Source: Bremia lactucae (Eukaryota > Oomycota > Peronosporomycetes > Peronosporales > Peronosporaceae). Taken from it: a stretch of DNA of 14,725 nt. The stretch lies in NCBI RefSeq assembly GCF_004359215.1, contig NC_090610.1, forward strand, positions 1,937,517 to 1,952,241, read 5' to 3'. The translations under genes and the position numbers were made by a program. Below the pieces are notes generated by a model. It made no database searches. It was given only the letters and a program-made list of their open reading frames with translations, and had not been told where the DNA came from. Within the stretch, counting starts at the first letter, position 1, and every line of letters begins with the position of its first letter. This document shows positions 1 to 7,540 of the stretch, in pieces.

Positions 1-678
1 CTCCTAGTGGATTCGGGTGCATCACAAAATTTTGTGAAACTCGCGGCTCTAAGAAAGAGACCGGCGATGTTTGAGTCGCTTTGCCAGGATGGCAAGCGAG
101 AAGAGGCGACCGTTCGTTTAGCGAACGGCGCGCTCGTTAAGTCTGAGGGAGTTCAGGTAGAACTCGCCTTCAGCTTTAGTGACTTCTCTTGTAAAGAGAA
201 GTTCACAGTGCTAAGAATGGAGAGTCCGTATGACCTCATCCTAGGCATGCCATGGTTGGCAAAGTACCAACCATGGATAGACTGGCTTACACGCACAGTT
301 GCGAACTCTACGCAGGACACCGGAATGGATGTGCTCCTGCGAGAGGCCTATGCAACTGATGTCGTGTCGAACACAGTTGAGGGTGCGTTGACGGGATGTC
401 AAACGTCACCAATTCCTACCCAGCTCGTGGAGACTGAGGTAGTGAATAGGACGATGACAAGTAGTCATGCGTCCGAATGTCCTGCACAGAGCCGAGAGCC
501 TGTGGCAGTAGACGGCGAGCTGACAAGAAGTCATGCGTCGCATAAACCGGCACAGTGCCGTGAGCCTGGTGCGGTTGGAAGGGGTGCGTTAGCCAGGAGT
601 GCAACGGCACCCGCTTCCCAGAAAAGGGTCGTGGTAACTCGAAAAAGGTCCACCACTCGAAGAAGTCGAGTGGATTGA
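1..678 (+). pseudogene. Retropepsin-like aspartic protease and PR-RT spacer, 5' partial
   Basis: The frame is open from the window edge to a TGA at 676. The catalytic triplet Asp-Ser-Gly lies at 10-18, followed by Ala-Ser, and the second conserved protease motif (ILGMPWL) at 238-258. These are the two landmarks of a retroviral-type aspartic protease, which matures the Gag-Pol polyprotein. The true start lies upstream of the window; the GTG at 7 is only an internal codon. After about residue 100 the protein becomes low-complexity, with two imperfect 22-residue tandem repeats (457-522 and 523-588, SHAS..PAQ.REP type) and a basic Ser/Thr/Arg-rich end. The frame stops at 676, just before the next spacer frame, so the polyprotein is broken here. 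Confidence 0.75.
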
Positions 679-685
679 GACATGA

Positions 686-1282
686 ATGTACGCCTGGCAA
701 ACGCATTCAAGGAGTATACCGGTTGCCCCAAAGGGACAACACGATGATCCTAGGTCGAGTAGAGAGTCGACCGTAGTGAACCCGACTGTGATAGCGCAAT
801 CACACTCGGAAGACGTTGAGGGAAGAGGTCCCCACGTACTTGAGGAGAAATCCCCTCAAACGGTAGAAGTTACTAGACTTCTAGATCCCGAGGGATTAAT
901 CTCTCGGCAGCCTGTGGATAAATCCCAGGAAGAAACCGAGACATTAAATGTCTTGGTTAATAACGGTTCGAGAGCAGGCGCTTCTACTCTTGATCTGTAT
1001 GCGCCTCCAAAGTTAATTTCGGAGATAACTCAATTACAAACCCTAGAACCTAGACGGTTCTTGAGAGATCTGCATAATGGTAGAAACAAGCAGATTTGCG
1101 TACACGTCACAGAGGACGATTACGTAACCGATATTCGGTCAGCGGTAATTTTTGCCGAGAACGAACGGGTTCTCAGCAGCTCATCGATGGACGAAAGTGT
1201 CCTCGATGTGAAGACTCGGATTGAGAGAGATACACTCAATCCTGAGAGTCACTCAAGACAAATTCTTTATAGAAGGATTTGA
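686..1282 (+). pseudogene. Pol spacer between protease and reverse transcriptase, copy A1
   Basis: An open frame of 198 codons without a recognisable domain. It is matched by the decayed sequence at about 5990-6345 in copy A2; for example the segment around LNVLVNNGS and LDLYAPPKL at 940-1020 has a counterpart at 6180-6260. It therefore belongs to the element and is not a separate gene. It is acidic and polar. The start codon is arbitrary: the frame probably joined the protease frame before a frameshift near 676-690. The next conserved segment (EFRDVFPE, 1285-1310) is in another frame, so a second frameshift lies near 1275. Function unknown; such spacers link PR to RT in many Ty3/gypsy polyproteins. 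Confidence 0.55.
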
Positions 1283-2130
1283 TTGAATTCAGGGATGTGT
1301 TCCCTGAAATAGTCCCATGCGAGTTGCCTAAGGCGCTCAAAATAAGATCTAGCTCAAACCGGGCTCAAATTACTGTGTCATGAAGCAGTGGCCACTGCCT
1401 CGTGAACAAGTACTTGCGATCGATAGATTCTTAATCGATCGATTAAAAGCGGGCCATGCAAGGGAGTCAACCTCCCCACATAGCTCTCCGACCTTCTGTG
1501 TGCGAAAGGCCAAAGGAGGGTGGCGTATAGTGCACGCATTCAATAAACTGAATGCTGCAACGGTGCCGGCTCAAACCCTGATAACTAGAAAAGACGTTAT
1601 CATAGATGGTATGTCTAAGAGTAATATATTTTCGTCTATGGATCTGATGGATGGATTTTATCAGAACCTTATGCGTGAACGGGACATCCCGTACACAGCA
1701 GCGTGCACTCCCAGTGGGATGTTCTGGAAATGGCTAGTAAAGCCACAGGGGCTTAGTAACGCCCCTGCAACATTCATCAGATGCGTAACGAATCTGTTCT
1801 GACCGGTGCGAGAATTCGCACCGAGTTATTTTGACGATAATTCGTCCATAGCCGGGCCATGAACGTAAAGTCATAAAACTGACGTTTGTAAGGTTCTTAC
1901 ACTTATGCGAAAGCATAAGATGTACGCAAATCTCAAGAAGTGTATATTCTCTGCAAGCGAAATACCACTTCGTGGGTGCATCGCCAGAAAACACGGCGTG
2001 CGCCTGATCCCGAAAAGATCAAGGCAATTACCGACTGGCCAGTTCCAGTCGATGTCAAGGGACTTAAAAACTTCATTGGCTAGCGGCCTACTTGCACAAG
2101 TACTTACGCAATAATGCCGAGATGACAATT
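1279..2130 (+). pseudogene. Reverse transcriptase, copy A1 (frameshifted)
   Basis: Copies element RNA into DNA. Visible in order: EFRDVFPE lead-in (1285-1310); KQWPLPREQ (1383-1409); the substrate-binding segment SPTFCVRKAKGGWRIVHAFNK (about 1488-1550); motif A, SSMDLMDGFYQ, with the catalytic Asp codon at 1641-1643; PQGLSNAPATF (about 1743-1775); and motif C, YFDD, at 1827-1838. After that come the thumb-side MRKHKMYANLKKCIF (1905 on) and, in another frame, DWPVPVDVKGLKNFIG. Breaks: a frameshift near 1365, an in-frame TGA at 1800-1802 just before motif C, a second stop shortly after motif C, a frameshift near 2004, and a stop at about 2080. All catalytic Asp codons remain, but the frame cannot give a full protein. 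Confidence 0.85.
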
Positions 2131-2343
2131 CATCTCTTTTGTCTCTTGAAACAAAGGCAAGAAATGGTTTTATGGAATGCTGCTTGCCAGCGTCCTTTGA
2201 AGGTATCAAGCAATGCTTGATGCAATCGCCCATCTTGGCGATTGCAGATCAAGACAGACCATTTCATGTGGTCTGTGACGCCAGCGATTTCGCAATCTGC
2301 TGTGCGTTAATGCAATACGATACGGACGGCGCGGAGCGCGTCG
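2085..2343 (+). pseudogene. RNase H N-terminal part, copy A1, cut by deletion
   Basis: Starts with AAYLHKYLRN, the usual connection after RT (2082-2115), then in a new frame SFEGIKQCLMQSPILAIADQ and VVCDASDFAI, the first catalytic segment of the Ty3-type RNase H, which degrades the RNA strand of the hybrid. The catalytic Asp is present in VVCDAS. Similarity to copy A2 stops exactly after the codons for GAERV: base 2343 corresponds to 7147 in A2, and base 2344 to 8351, deep in A2's integrase. The remaining RNase H, its other catalytic residues, and the integrase zinc finger and catalytic core are absent. Confidence 0.8.
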
Positions 2344-3104
2344 GTGCATGCGTCTACAACACATACACCGTTCTTCGTGATTAGCTTACGCCATCCGCCA
2401 TATTACCGAATTAGAGGGAATATCTAGTTTAATGGGGGGGACTCGCACGAGCAAAACCATTTCATGCTCATGCTCATCACGCGTCGAAGTAAACAACGAC
2501 GCAAATGATGTCGATGTCGAAGCAATCGACATCGAAGATGAGAAAACTCACATGGCAGTGCGCACAAAGCGCACTGAAAAAGACAAACAAATGAGTCAGC
2601 AGAGAAATTTCTTCTGGCTTGAGAATCAATAATCCGTTTCGTATAGGATTTCATTGCTAATGCATTGGACCGTCAGAAACAGAACGCAGACAAACATGGA
2701 AGAGCAAATGTTTTTTTTATTTAAAATAATGACCTAGTACTACTCTCTATGGTAAGCTTACCTAAGCGAGTAGTCACTAATGTGGATAGCAGTAACTACA
2801 ACTCAAGTTAATTGGGCCATTCCGTGTACTGCATCGCAGAGGAATGTATACACAATAGATTTGTAGGATGCGTTCGCATCCTACGTTTTACGTTGGTCGG
2901 CTCCGCCCGTACCATCAGTACGCGGTTTCATCCGAGGACGGATCTGACCACCCTTTTCAAGAATCCCTAAGAGATTCGTGTGGTCACGAACCAGATTATC
3001 ATGCTGAATCTGGAGACTCTCATGTCGGGTCTGAAGATCCTCGAAACCGCGATGATCTGACGACAGCTCATCACGAAGAGTGTGATACTTCCGTTCGTAC
3101 TTAA
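2344..3104 (+). pseudogene. Integrase C-terminal part, copy A1 (fused after deletion)
   Basis: Follows the deletion junction. The first 60 bases match the A2 integrase segment ending in TPFYVNGLRHP, then an acidic linker (about 2470-2550, NNDANDVDVE), then the integrase C-terminal domain: IGPFRVLHRRG (about 2812-2845) followed by MRSHPTFYVGRLRPYH (2868-2915). This is the GPY/F-type domain of Ty3/gypsy integrase, which binds DNA. Breaks include stops after the junction, a run of seven G near 2433, a TAG at about 2856, and a TAA at 3102-3104. Past RLRPYH the tail is rich in Ser, His, Asp and Glu and leads in frame into the next entry. The opposite strand here carries a long open frame with coiled-coil character. 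Confidence 0.75.
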
Positions 3105-3386
3105 ACATTGAGTACGCACTCTTCGAACGTTCTTCCAACCGTTCGATTTAGTGAGCCTTCACCGTCAGCTCCAACGAGTGACGTTTACCGCGCTCGTGAT
3201 CAAGAGCCTCCTCCAATACATGGAGGAAGTAGTCGAGTTTGTCGATCTTCGACTCTACATCCGACACACGGGTCGGATCTAATTTTCTCTCCTCCGCCAC
3301 AACCATTAATGAATTCCCACGATGGTCAACGTTTCCTTGTGGAACATATTCTAGACCACCATGAGTGAAGGGGTAGCGAACGAGTT
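2881..3386 (-). pseudogene. Antisense coiled-coil-like frame opposite the A1 integrase tail
   Basis: On the minus strand the frame is open from about 3386 down to a stop at 2881-2883, with a single internal stop (TAA near 3149). Its product is strongly helical and charged: VESKIDKLDYFLHVLEEALD (about 3190-3260), then after the stop IERLEERSK, KYHTLRDELSSD and LQTRHESLQIQHDNLVRD (about 2955-3010), with Leu/Ile/Val at heptad-like spacing. No known domain is recognised. It overlaps the sense integrase tail and the linker before the chromodomain, with antisense codons shifted by one base relative to the sense codons. Element B has the same arrangement at 13198-13668. It may be the 3' part of the antisense gene at 3721-4556; across the chromodomain core (3390-3720) the antisense strand has several stops. 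Chance openness opposite a biased coding strand is the alternative. Confidence 0.45.
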
Positions 3387-3592
3387 ATCTTGTTCGCTGG
3401 CGTGGTTTTCTACCTTCGCATGACAGCTGGGAGCCTCGTTTTCAGCTGATTATTGACGTTGAGGGCCTTGTCCGTCAGTATGACGAGACCCATCCGATGG
3501 CTCAGAAGGTCCATCGGAAGACACGCGCCCTTGGCGCTTGTAAATCGATTGCAATACGTCAATCGGGTCGCGCATCTCGATAGAGATGCGAG
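3105..3592 (+). pseudogene. Pol tail and chromodomain, copy A1
   Basis: In the same frame as the integrase tail, a proline- and serine-rich linker runs to PPPQPL and then FLVEHILDHHE (3330-3365). A one-base frameshift at 3366 leads to SYLVRWRGFLPSHDSWEPRF (about 3385-3445), then a helix ending in VRQYDETHP. The aromatic and Trp positions (YLVRW, DSWEP) and the closing helix are those of a chromodomain, which in chromoviruses directs integration to particular chromatin. A stop (TAG) interrupts between the halves at about 3373, and the frame ends near 3580. Copy A2 shows the same module at 9225-9415. The chromodomain assignment rests on the motif pattern read by eye. Confidence 0.75.
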
Positions 3593-3720
3593 CCTTTCCC
3601 CAGGGCGAAGAAAGGTATTAAACATCCCCTTTCACCCGTTTCGTGTTGTCGACACAACACGGACAGGGGTCACCCCATGTGAGGCATGAAAGTCCTGCCT
3701 CACAAGATAACCGATGCAAT

Positions 3721-4556
3721 TCAAAATTTGCACCGGTTGGAGTTCGTTTTTTTAAACTTAACGCGAATCGCTTTAAGACTTTGAAGCCAGGTTTCGCGTC
3801 CGATGTCTTTGACATTGCGAATAAACGCGTTCCAGGCTTGCATCAACGCGTTTTTATTTTGCTTGTTGTTGCCACTATACAATCGATGCTTAAAAAAAGC
3901 ATCGAGATAAAAATCTTCTCTAGCGCAAAAGTTCTTCGCGCTGGGATCAAGGCCATGTAGCTTTGTCGCAATAAATAAGGGATATTTATTGTGAGGAGTA
4001 GTATCTCCAGTCAAGATACTGACTACTTGTTCGGGCAAAAGCCACGGCTTTTCCTCAGGGGCAAGACGATAAATTTTATTGGTACCCACTGAAGCAGGGG
4101 TATCACAAGAACTTTTATTACGATGGCTTACGCCATCGTCATCACCACGCACAGAAACATGTGCGGGTGACGTCACGGAAGACGGTGCTGGCGATGAGGA
4201 ATCATCCTCATCGTCGGAACCAAACATGCAATAGCGAATGCTAATAGCACGTCCATCCGATTGAGTCCCCTCATTCGAAGGCTCATAGTTAGCCGCCTGA
4301 CGAGATCAGGCGACTGTTCTGTTCTCCCCGAGTCAGCCATTACGTCCGACTCGGATTCGTAGTCGACATCCAAAGAGGGGTCGCATTCACGTCGTGAATC
4401 ACCACGTTCACCCGCACCATCTAGTATTGCGCGAGAACATGATACTACGGCAGACGGAACGTCTCCCACAAGAGACAATAATGCGTCATCCGCGGCTGCT
4501 TGAACCGCAGCCGAAGGTGCCGCACTATTCGCATTGCGCATGAGCTTGTTAACCAT
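3721..4556 (-). pseudogene. Antisense gag-like or accessory protein, one frameshift
   Basis: Minus-strand gene starting at ATG 4556-4554. The first frame (4556 to about 4300) gives an Ala/Ser-rich and then acidic N-terminus (ADDALLSLVGDVPSAVV, DVDYESESDVMADSG). A one-base shift near 4290-4305 leads to a second frame that stays open to 3721, passing through a very acidic Ser stretch (MFGSDDEDDSSS at 4227 down) into a more globular part (IYRLAPEEKPWLLPEQ, REDFYLDAFFKHRLY, MQAWNAFIRNV) and a basic end. No stop lies inside. It is better preserved than the sense pol beside it. The layout (acidic disordered front, helical middle, basic end) is gag-like, but I recognise no family. It is convergent with pol of A1. 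It could be an extra antisense gene of that element, or gag of a separate minus-strand element whose LTR is at 4708-5007. Confidence 0.5.
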
Positions 4557-4867
4557 GTGATAAAATTAAAAATGATGATTCTGACCAATCAACATCGTTT
4601 TAAACCACACTTTAAGGTTGTTAGTTAATATATTGTCTTAAAGGTAGATAAATATAACTCTATGTAGTAATATTCTAAAAGCTTATCAATTGGTAGACAT
4701 AAGCCATTGTATCTACTTTCTCCGCGGTCCCGTCAGCGCTAGACGAGCGCAAGGAGAGAGAAAGATAAGACTTTTAGTACATTTTTTGTGTTAGTTTATA
4801 ATGAAAATAGTATTAAATAGATAGAAACAGAAGAACGTAATTATATTAAAAACAGTTACCTTTTAAT

Positions 4868-4895
4868 TCTCTTTAAAGCAAGCATTTTAAAGAGA
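4868..4895. repeat. 10-bp inverted repeat in candidate LTR
   Basis: TCTCTTTAAA (4868-4877) is perfectly complementary to TTTAAAGAGA (4886-4895), with an 8-base spacer. This is a third strong hairpin in the same candidate LTR, between the paired hairpins and the TATA-like box. Confidence 0.65.
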
Positions 4896-4934
4896 GTCTT
4901 CCTTGTACGTACTAGTGCATGTGAAGTGACGTGA

Positions 4935-4999
4935 GGCACCACTCGCACTGAGGCAGTGCGAAGTGGACTTGTACTGAAGCAGTACAAGTCGGCAGTGCC
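4935..4999. repeat. Two perfect-loop hairpins inside an outer stem
   Basis: Hairpin one pairs CCACTCGCACTG (4939-4950) with CAGTGCGAAGTGG (4954-4966), loop AGG, with a single bulged A. Hairpin two pairs GACTTGTACTG (4966-4976) with CAGTACAAGTC (4980-4990), loop AAG, 11 of 11 pairs. GGCAC (4935-4939) can pair with GTGCC (4995-4999) to close both into a three-way junction. It lies at the outer edge of the candidate minus-strand LTR. Confidence 0.7.
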
Positions 5000-5007
5000 C
5001 CGTTACA

Positions 5008-5446
5008 ATTTTTCTTCTACGAACGATTGCTTAAATATCATATTCGCTATTGCTTGCGCTGAATCTGATTTTTGCTGTGATGCGCAGCTGCACGCCCCAT
5101 TCGCTTCATAGCGATAAGCGCTTAAGAGCCTTTAAGATGGATTATAAAAAGATCTTAAAGGCCATAACTAATGCAATCGTATATGTATCGCGTTGTTGCG
5201 GTTAACAGTATCACCCACTTGTATTTTGACGGTTCACGCTAAGCGCTAAAGCGAACCAGACATACCGCTGAATATATGACCTCAAGCTACGATATATTTT
5301 TTGCATGTAAATTCGTTCACAAAGACGACACGCCTTACAAAAACTAGTTGCGGGATCTCACCAGGTATTTTTTGGTAAAGCAGTACGACAAAAGTCCAAA
5401 AAATGCGGTATAATTCATTTTTCGAAACTTATGCGTACGAAAGATG
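5008..5446. other. AT-rich spacer between two outward-facing LTR-like edges
   Basis: This stretch holds no open frame that looks coding. It lies between the LTR edge at 5007 (facing minus) and that at 5447 (facing plus). It contains a perfect 11-bp inverted repeat around a TATAAAA (5128-5162, listed separately) and a weaker inverted repeat near 5230-5260 (GGTT..CGCT / AGCGAACC). It could be host DNA, a further LTR fragment, or an old insertion site; the sequence does not decide. Confidence 0.5.
5128..5162. promoter_or_regulatory. TATA-like box in the loop of an 11-bp inverted repeat
   Basis: GCCTTTAAGAT (5128-5138) pairs perfectly with ATCTTAAAGGC (5152-5162). The 13-base loop contains TATAAAA. 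A very similar design, AGAT and ATCT arms round a TATA box, occurs in the element B LTR at 9964-9987, which suggests this is also an LTR promoter remnant. Confidence 0.4.
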
Positions 5447-5758
5447 TAACGGGGTAGCTCTTGGCATGATGATCATTTCAGATCATAAGAATATTAAAGA
5501 AGGATAAACTATTGTATTTTTAGAACATATTGTCAATATTACCAGCATGGTAACACAGTGGTCGTAATGTGATACATTAATTCGTTAGATCATTTAAGTA
5601 TTTATAACAACCCGACCGACCGATCGCTGCTGCAATGAGTCACCATACATAATATCATGTTAATATATCAAGTCAGAGCCAAAATAGGTATTAGTACGTA
5701 GAAACTTAATTTTATAATGTAGCTTTACTTGTAGGTCGGTCGTTTGCACGACTGCACA
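5447..5758 (+). repeat. LTR-like 5' edge of copy A2 (boundary at right uncertain)
   Basis: Begins TGTAACGGGG, the same ten bases as the minus-strand edge at 5007 and one base from the element B LTR start. A hairpin ATGATC / GATCAT lies 20-40 bases in (about 5468-5486), and TATAACA at 5603-5609, about 155 bases in, is a plausible TATA box. GACCGACC (about 5614) has an inverted partner GGTCGGTC (about 5735). Sequence similar to the A1 spacer starts at about 5760. The right end is a guess; GCACA at 5754-5758 would give a TG...CA unit of 312 bp, but no primer-binding site follows. Confidence 0.4.
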
Positions 5759-5759
5759 A

Positions 5760-6345
5760 GACCTCAGTGTGAATACCCAACAAACTGTGGAGTTAGATCC
5801 CGACGGCTGTGCAAAAGCACAGACAGCGTCGAAGGTCCACCATTGTGACGTGGATACAGTTAACGACGGCTGGGCACAAGCACAGGCAGCATCGAAATTC
5901 GACCACTCGAATAAGTTAGGTGGTACGAAACAAGGATGATTGCTTAAAAAGCAATATCAAAGAAAGTTTAAAACACCCGTCTATAAGAGACAGTGCAAAA
6001 GTCCGTGATCGACTGGAGAGTCGATCGTAGAGGATCTCGCTGTGGTGACGCTACCACAGCTAGAGGCAGTTAGGGAGGATACTTCCCCAAAAAATGTTTT
6101 GGGAAAAGGTCCCCGTAAACCTGTGGTCAAAGCTTCCCGGGAACCTTTATAAATAAGTTTTAAAGAGGAAAGTGAGACAATTAATGTCTTAGTAAACAAT
6201 GGATCAAGTGTAGGCGCTCAGACACTTGATCTATTAGCGCCTCCGAAGTTAACTTCGGGGATGGGTCAAGTGCCAACGCTAGAACCGAAACGGTTATCGC
6301 GTGATTTGCCTAAGGAAAAGGAACTCGACACGAACCTAACCTAAT
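5760..6345 (+). pseudogene. PR-RT spacer of pol, copy A2 (decayed)
   Basis: No long frame remains. Similarity with A1 is readable: a CCACTCGA...GGTGG inverted motif (about 5900-5922 versus 650-672 in A1), GTCGATCGTAGAGG-type sequence (about 6020 versus 755), and the block around 6170-6300 that matches 925-1055 in A1. Two imperfect direct repeats begin at 5802 and 5865, 63 bp apart, echoing the 66-bp repeats of A1. Stops occur in all frames. The protease domain itself is absent. Confidence 0.55.
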
Positions 6346-6985
6346 CCCAGGCTCGAAATACTGTGTCATGAAGCAATGCCCATTGCCTCGTGATTAAGTA
6401 ATAGCGATCGACAAATTCTTTTGCCGAACGCTTAGCAGCAGGCTATGTGAGGGAACCAACTTCCCCACATAGCTCTCCGACTTTTTGTGTGCGTAAAGCA
6501 ACAGGAGGATGGCGGATTGTGCATGCGCTACGGAGTGACTAGTCATGCCACTGGGACTTAGCAATGCCCTTGAGACATTTAACCCAATCTGTTGAGATCG
6601 GTGCGGGATTTTGCACCGAGCTATTTAGATGACGTCTTCGTTCATAGCAGAGTCATGAATGGAAAGTTGGAAGTTAGAGTACATCGTACCCCGTCCGAAA
6701 GTTCTCACACTTATGCGCAAGCTCAAATTGTATGCAAATCTCAAAAAGAGTAAATTCGCTGCAAGCAAATACCACTCCTTGGGTGCATCGTAGTAAGCAC
6801 GGTGTACGCCCGGATCCGAAATTATCAAGGCGATTAACGATTCGCCTGTTCCAGTCGATGTAATGGGACCTTAAAGCTCCTCGGTTTATAGGTGCAACTG
6901 CACAAGTACTCATCCAATTAAGCCGAAATGACAGTACATCTTTCTTCTTTGTTGAAGAAAAATGTAAAGTGGTCATAAAACGCTA
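6346..6985 (+). pseudogene. Reverse transcriptase, copy A2, motif A deleted
   Basis: The lead-in matches A1 (tactgtgtcatgaagcaatg at 6358 on; SPTFCVRK-like sequence about 6470-6510, WRIVHA about 6510-6525). Then about 185 bases present in A1 (roughly 1540-1726) are missing and the sequence resumes at LVMPLGLSNA (about 6537). The loss removes motif A with its catalytic Asp, so this RT could not work even if the frame were intact. Motif C is kept as YLDD (6622-6633), followed by VFVHSRVMNGK and, after more shifts, the KLYANLKKSKF segment (about 6722-6755). Stops and frameshifts are frequent to 6985. Confidence 0.75.
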
Positions 6986-7540
6986 ATTGTCATCGCTCCT
7001 TCGAGGGTATCAAGCAAAGCTTGATGCAGTCGCCAATCCTGGCGATTGCGGACCAAGACCGACCTTTTCATGTGGTCTGTGACGCCAGCGATTTTCCAAT
7101 CGGCCGTACGTTAATGCAATTTGATACAGACGGCGCAGAGCGCGTCGTCTGTTATCAATCGCGTCAGCTTCAACCAATTAAACGCAGCAATCTATTGCAT
7201 GACAAGGAACTGGTTGCCATGAAATACGCACTAGCCAAGTTTAGGGTCTATCTTGGGAGATAAACCGTTCATTGTATACACGGACCATGCGTCTTTACGC
7301 ACGGCCGTAAACAGCAGTCCACATCTCTCGCAAACAATGGCGAGATGATTGTCTTTCTTCGCGGAGTATAACTTCTCTGTGGAGTATAAACCAGGACGAC
7401 TTAACGTTGTCGCTGATGCCCTATCGTGCCGGCCCGATTTTAAGCCGGCTGCGCAAATCAACAGTGAGCATAAAGCCACTGTTGCAACATTAAGCGTTCC
7501 GTCGTCAACTTTACTCGACAACGTTAGAAGAGCTTTTTAA
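6985..7540 (+). pseudogene. RNase H, copy A2
   Basis: Reads RSFEGIKQSLMQSPILAIA, then VVCDASDF (catalytic Asp present, about 7075-7095), DGAERVVCYQSRQL and HDKELVAMKYALAKF, in one frame to a TAA at 7261-7263. A frameshift follows, then TDHASL-type sequence in another frame (about 7280-7300), HLSQTMAR followed by a TGA at 7346-7348 where Trp is usual, and FFAEYNFSVEYKPGRLNVVA (7355 on), the segment that leads into integrase. The frame ends at 7540. The pattern is a complete Ty3-type RNase H domain with one frameshift and one Trp-to-stop change. Confidence 0.8.

Larger units (their letters stand above)
1..3640 (+). mobile_element. Ty3/gypsy chromovirus remnant, copy A1 (5' end outside window)
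   Basis: Degenerate LTR retrotransposon read left to right: retropepsin (DSG, ILGMPWL), long spacer, reverse transcriptase (motif MDLMDGFYQ and YFDD), start of RNase H (VVCDAS), then directly the last part of integrase, a GPY/F-like segment and a chromodomain. The order protease-RT-RNase H-integrase is that of Ty3/gypsy, and the terminal chromodomain marks a chromovirus. The LTR and gag lie left of the window. The coding frame is broken by several frameshifts and stops and by one deletion of about 1.2 kb relative to copy A2. The right end is placed near 3640, shortly after sequence similarity with copy A2 fades. No plus-strand 3' LTR or polypurine tract could be found for this copy. Confidence 0.85.
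4708..5007 (-). repeat. Candidate minus-strand LTR with hairpin-rich U3
   Basis: Read on the minus strand this 300-bp block begins TGTAACGGGGCAC at 5007 and ends TACA at 4708, so it has TG...CA ends with a TGTA/TACA inverted terminus. The opening resembles the element B LTR opening (TGTAATGGGGCAC). A TATA-like TATAAAC lies at 4800-4794 on the minus strand, followed by a CT-rich stretch (4768-4748). On the minus strand the block is followed by one A and TGGCTTATGTC, a possible but unmatched primer-binding site, then a leader of about 150 bases and the minus-strand frame starting at 4556. No second copy of this LTR is in the window, so the right boundary at 4708 is tentative. Confidence 0.45.

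Noticed and set aside
416..706. Minus-strand open frames opposite the protease spacer (416-706 and 531-731)
   Set aside because: No coiled coil, motif or conserved counterpart in A2. They are opposite a repetitive, biased coding strand and look like shadows.
4748..4769. Purine run (AAGGAGAGAGAAAGATAAG) as a plus-strand polypurine tract for A1
   Set aside because: No TG-starting LTR follows it. On the minus strand it is the CT-rich stretch after a TATA-like box, which fits the candidate minus LTR better.
5981..6199. Minus-strand frame at 5981-6199
   Set aside because: It lies opposite the decayed A2 spacer. It has no motif and no counterpart in A1.
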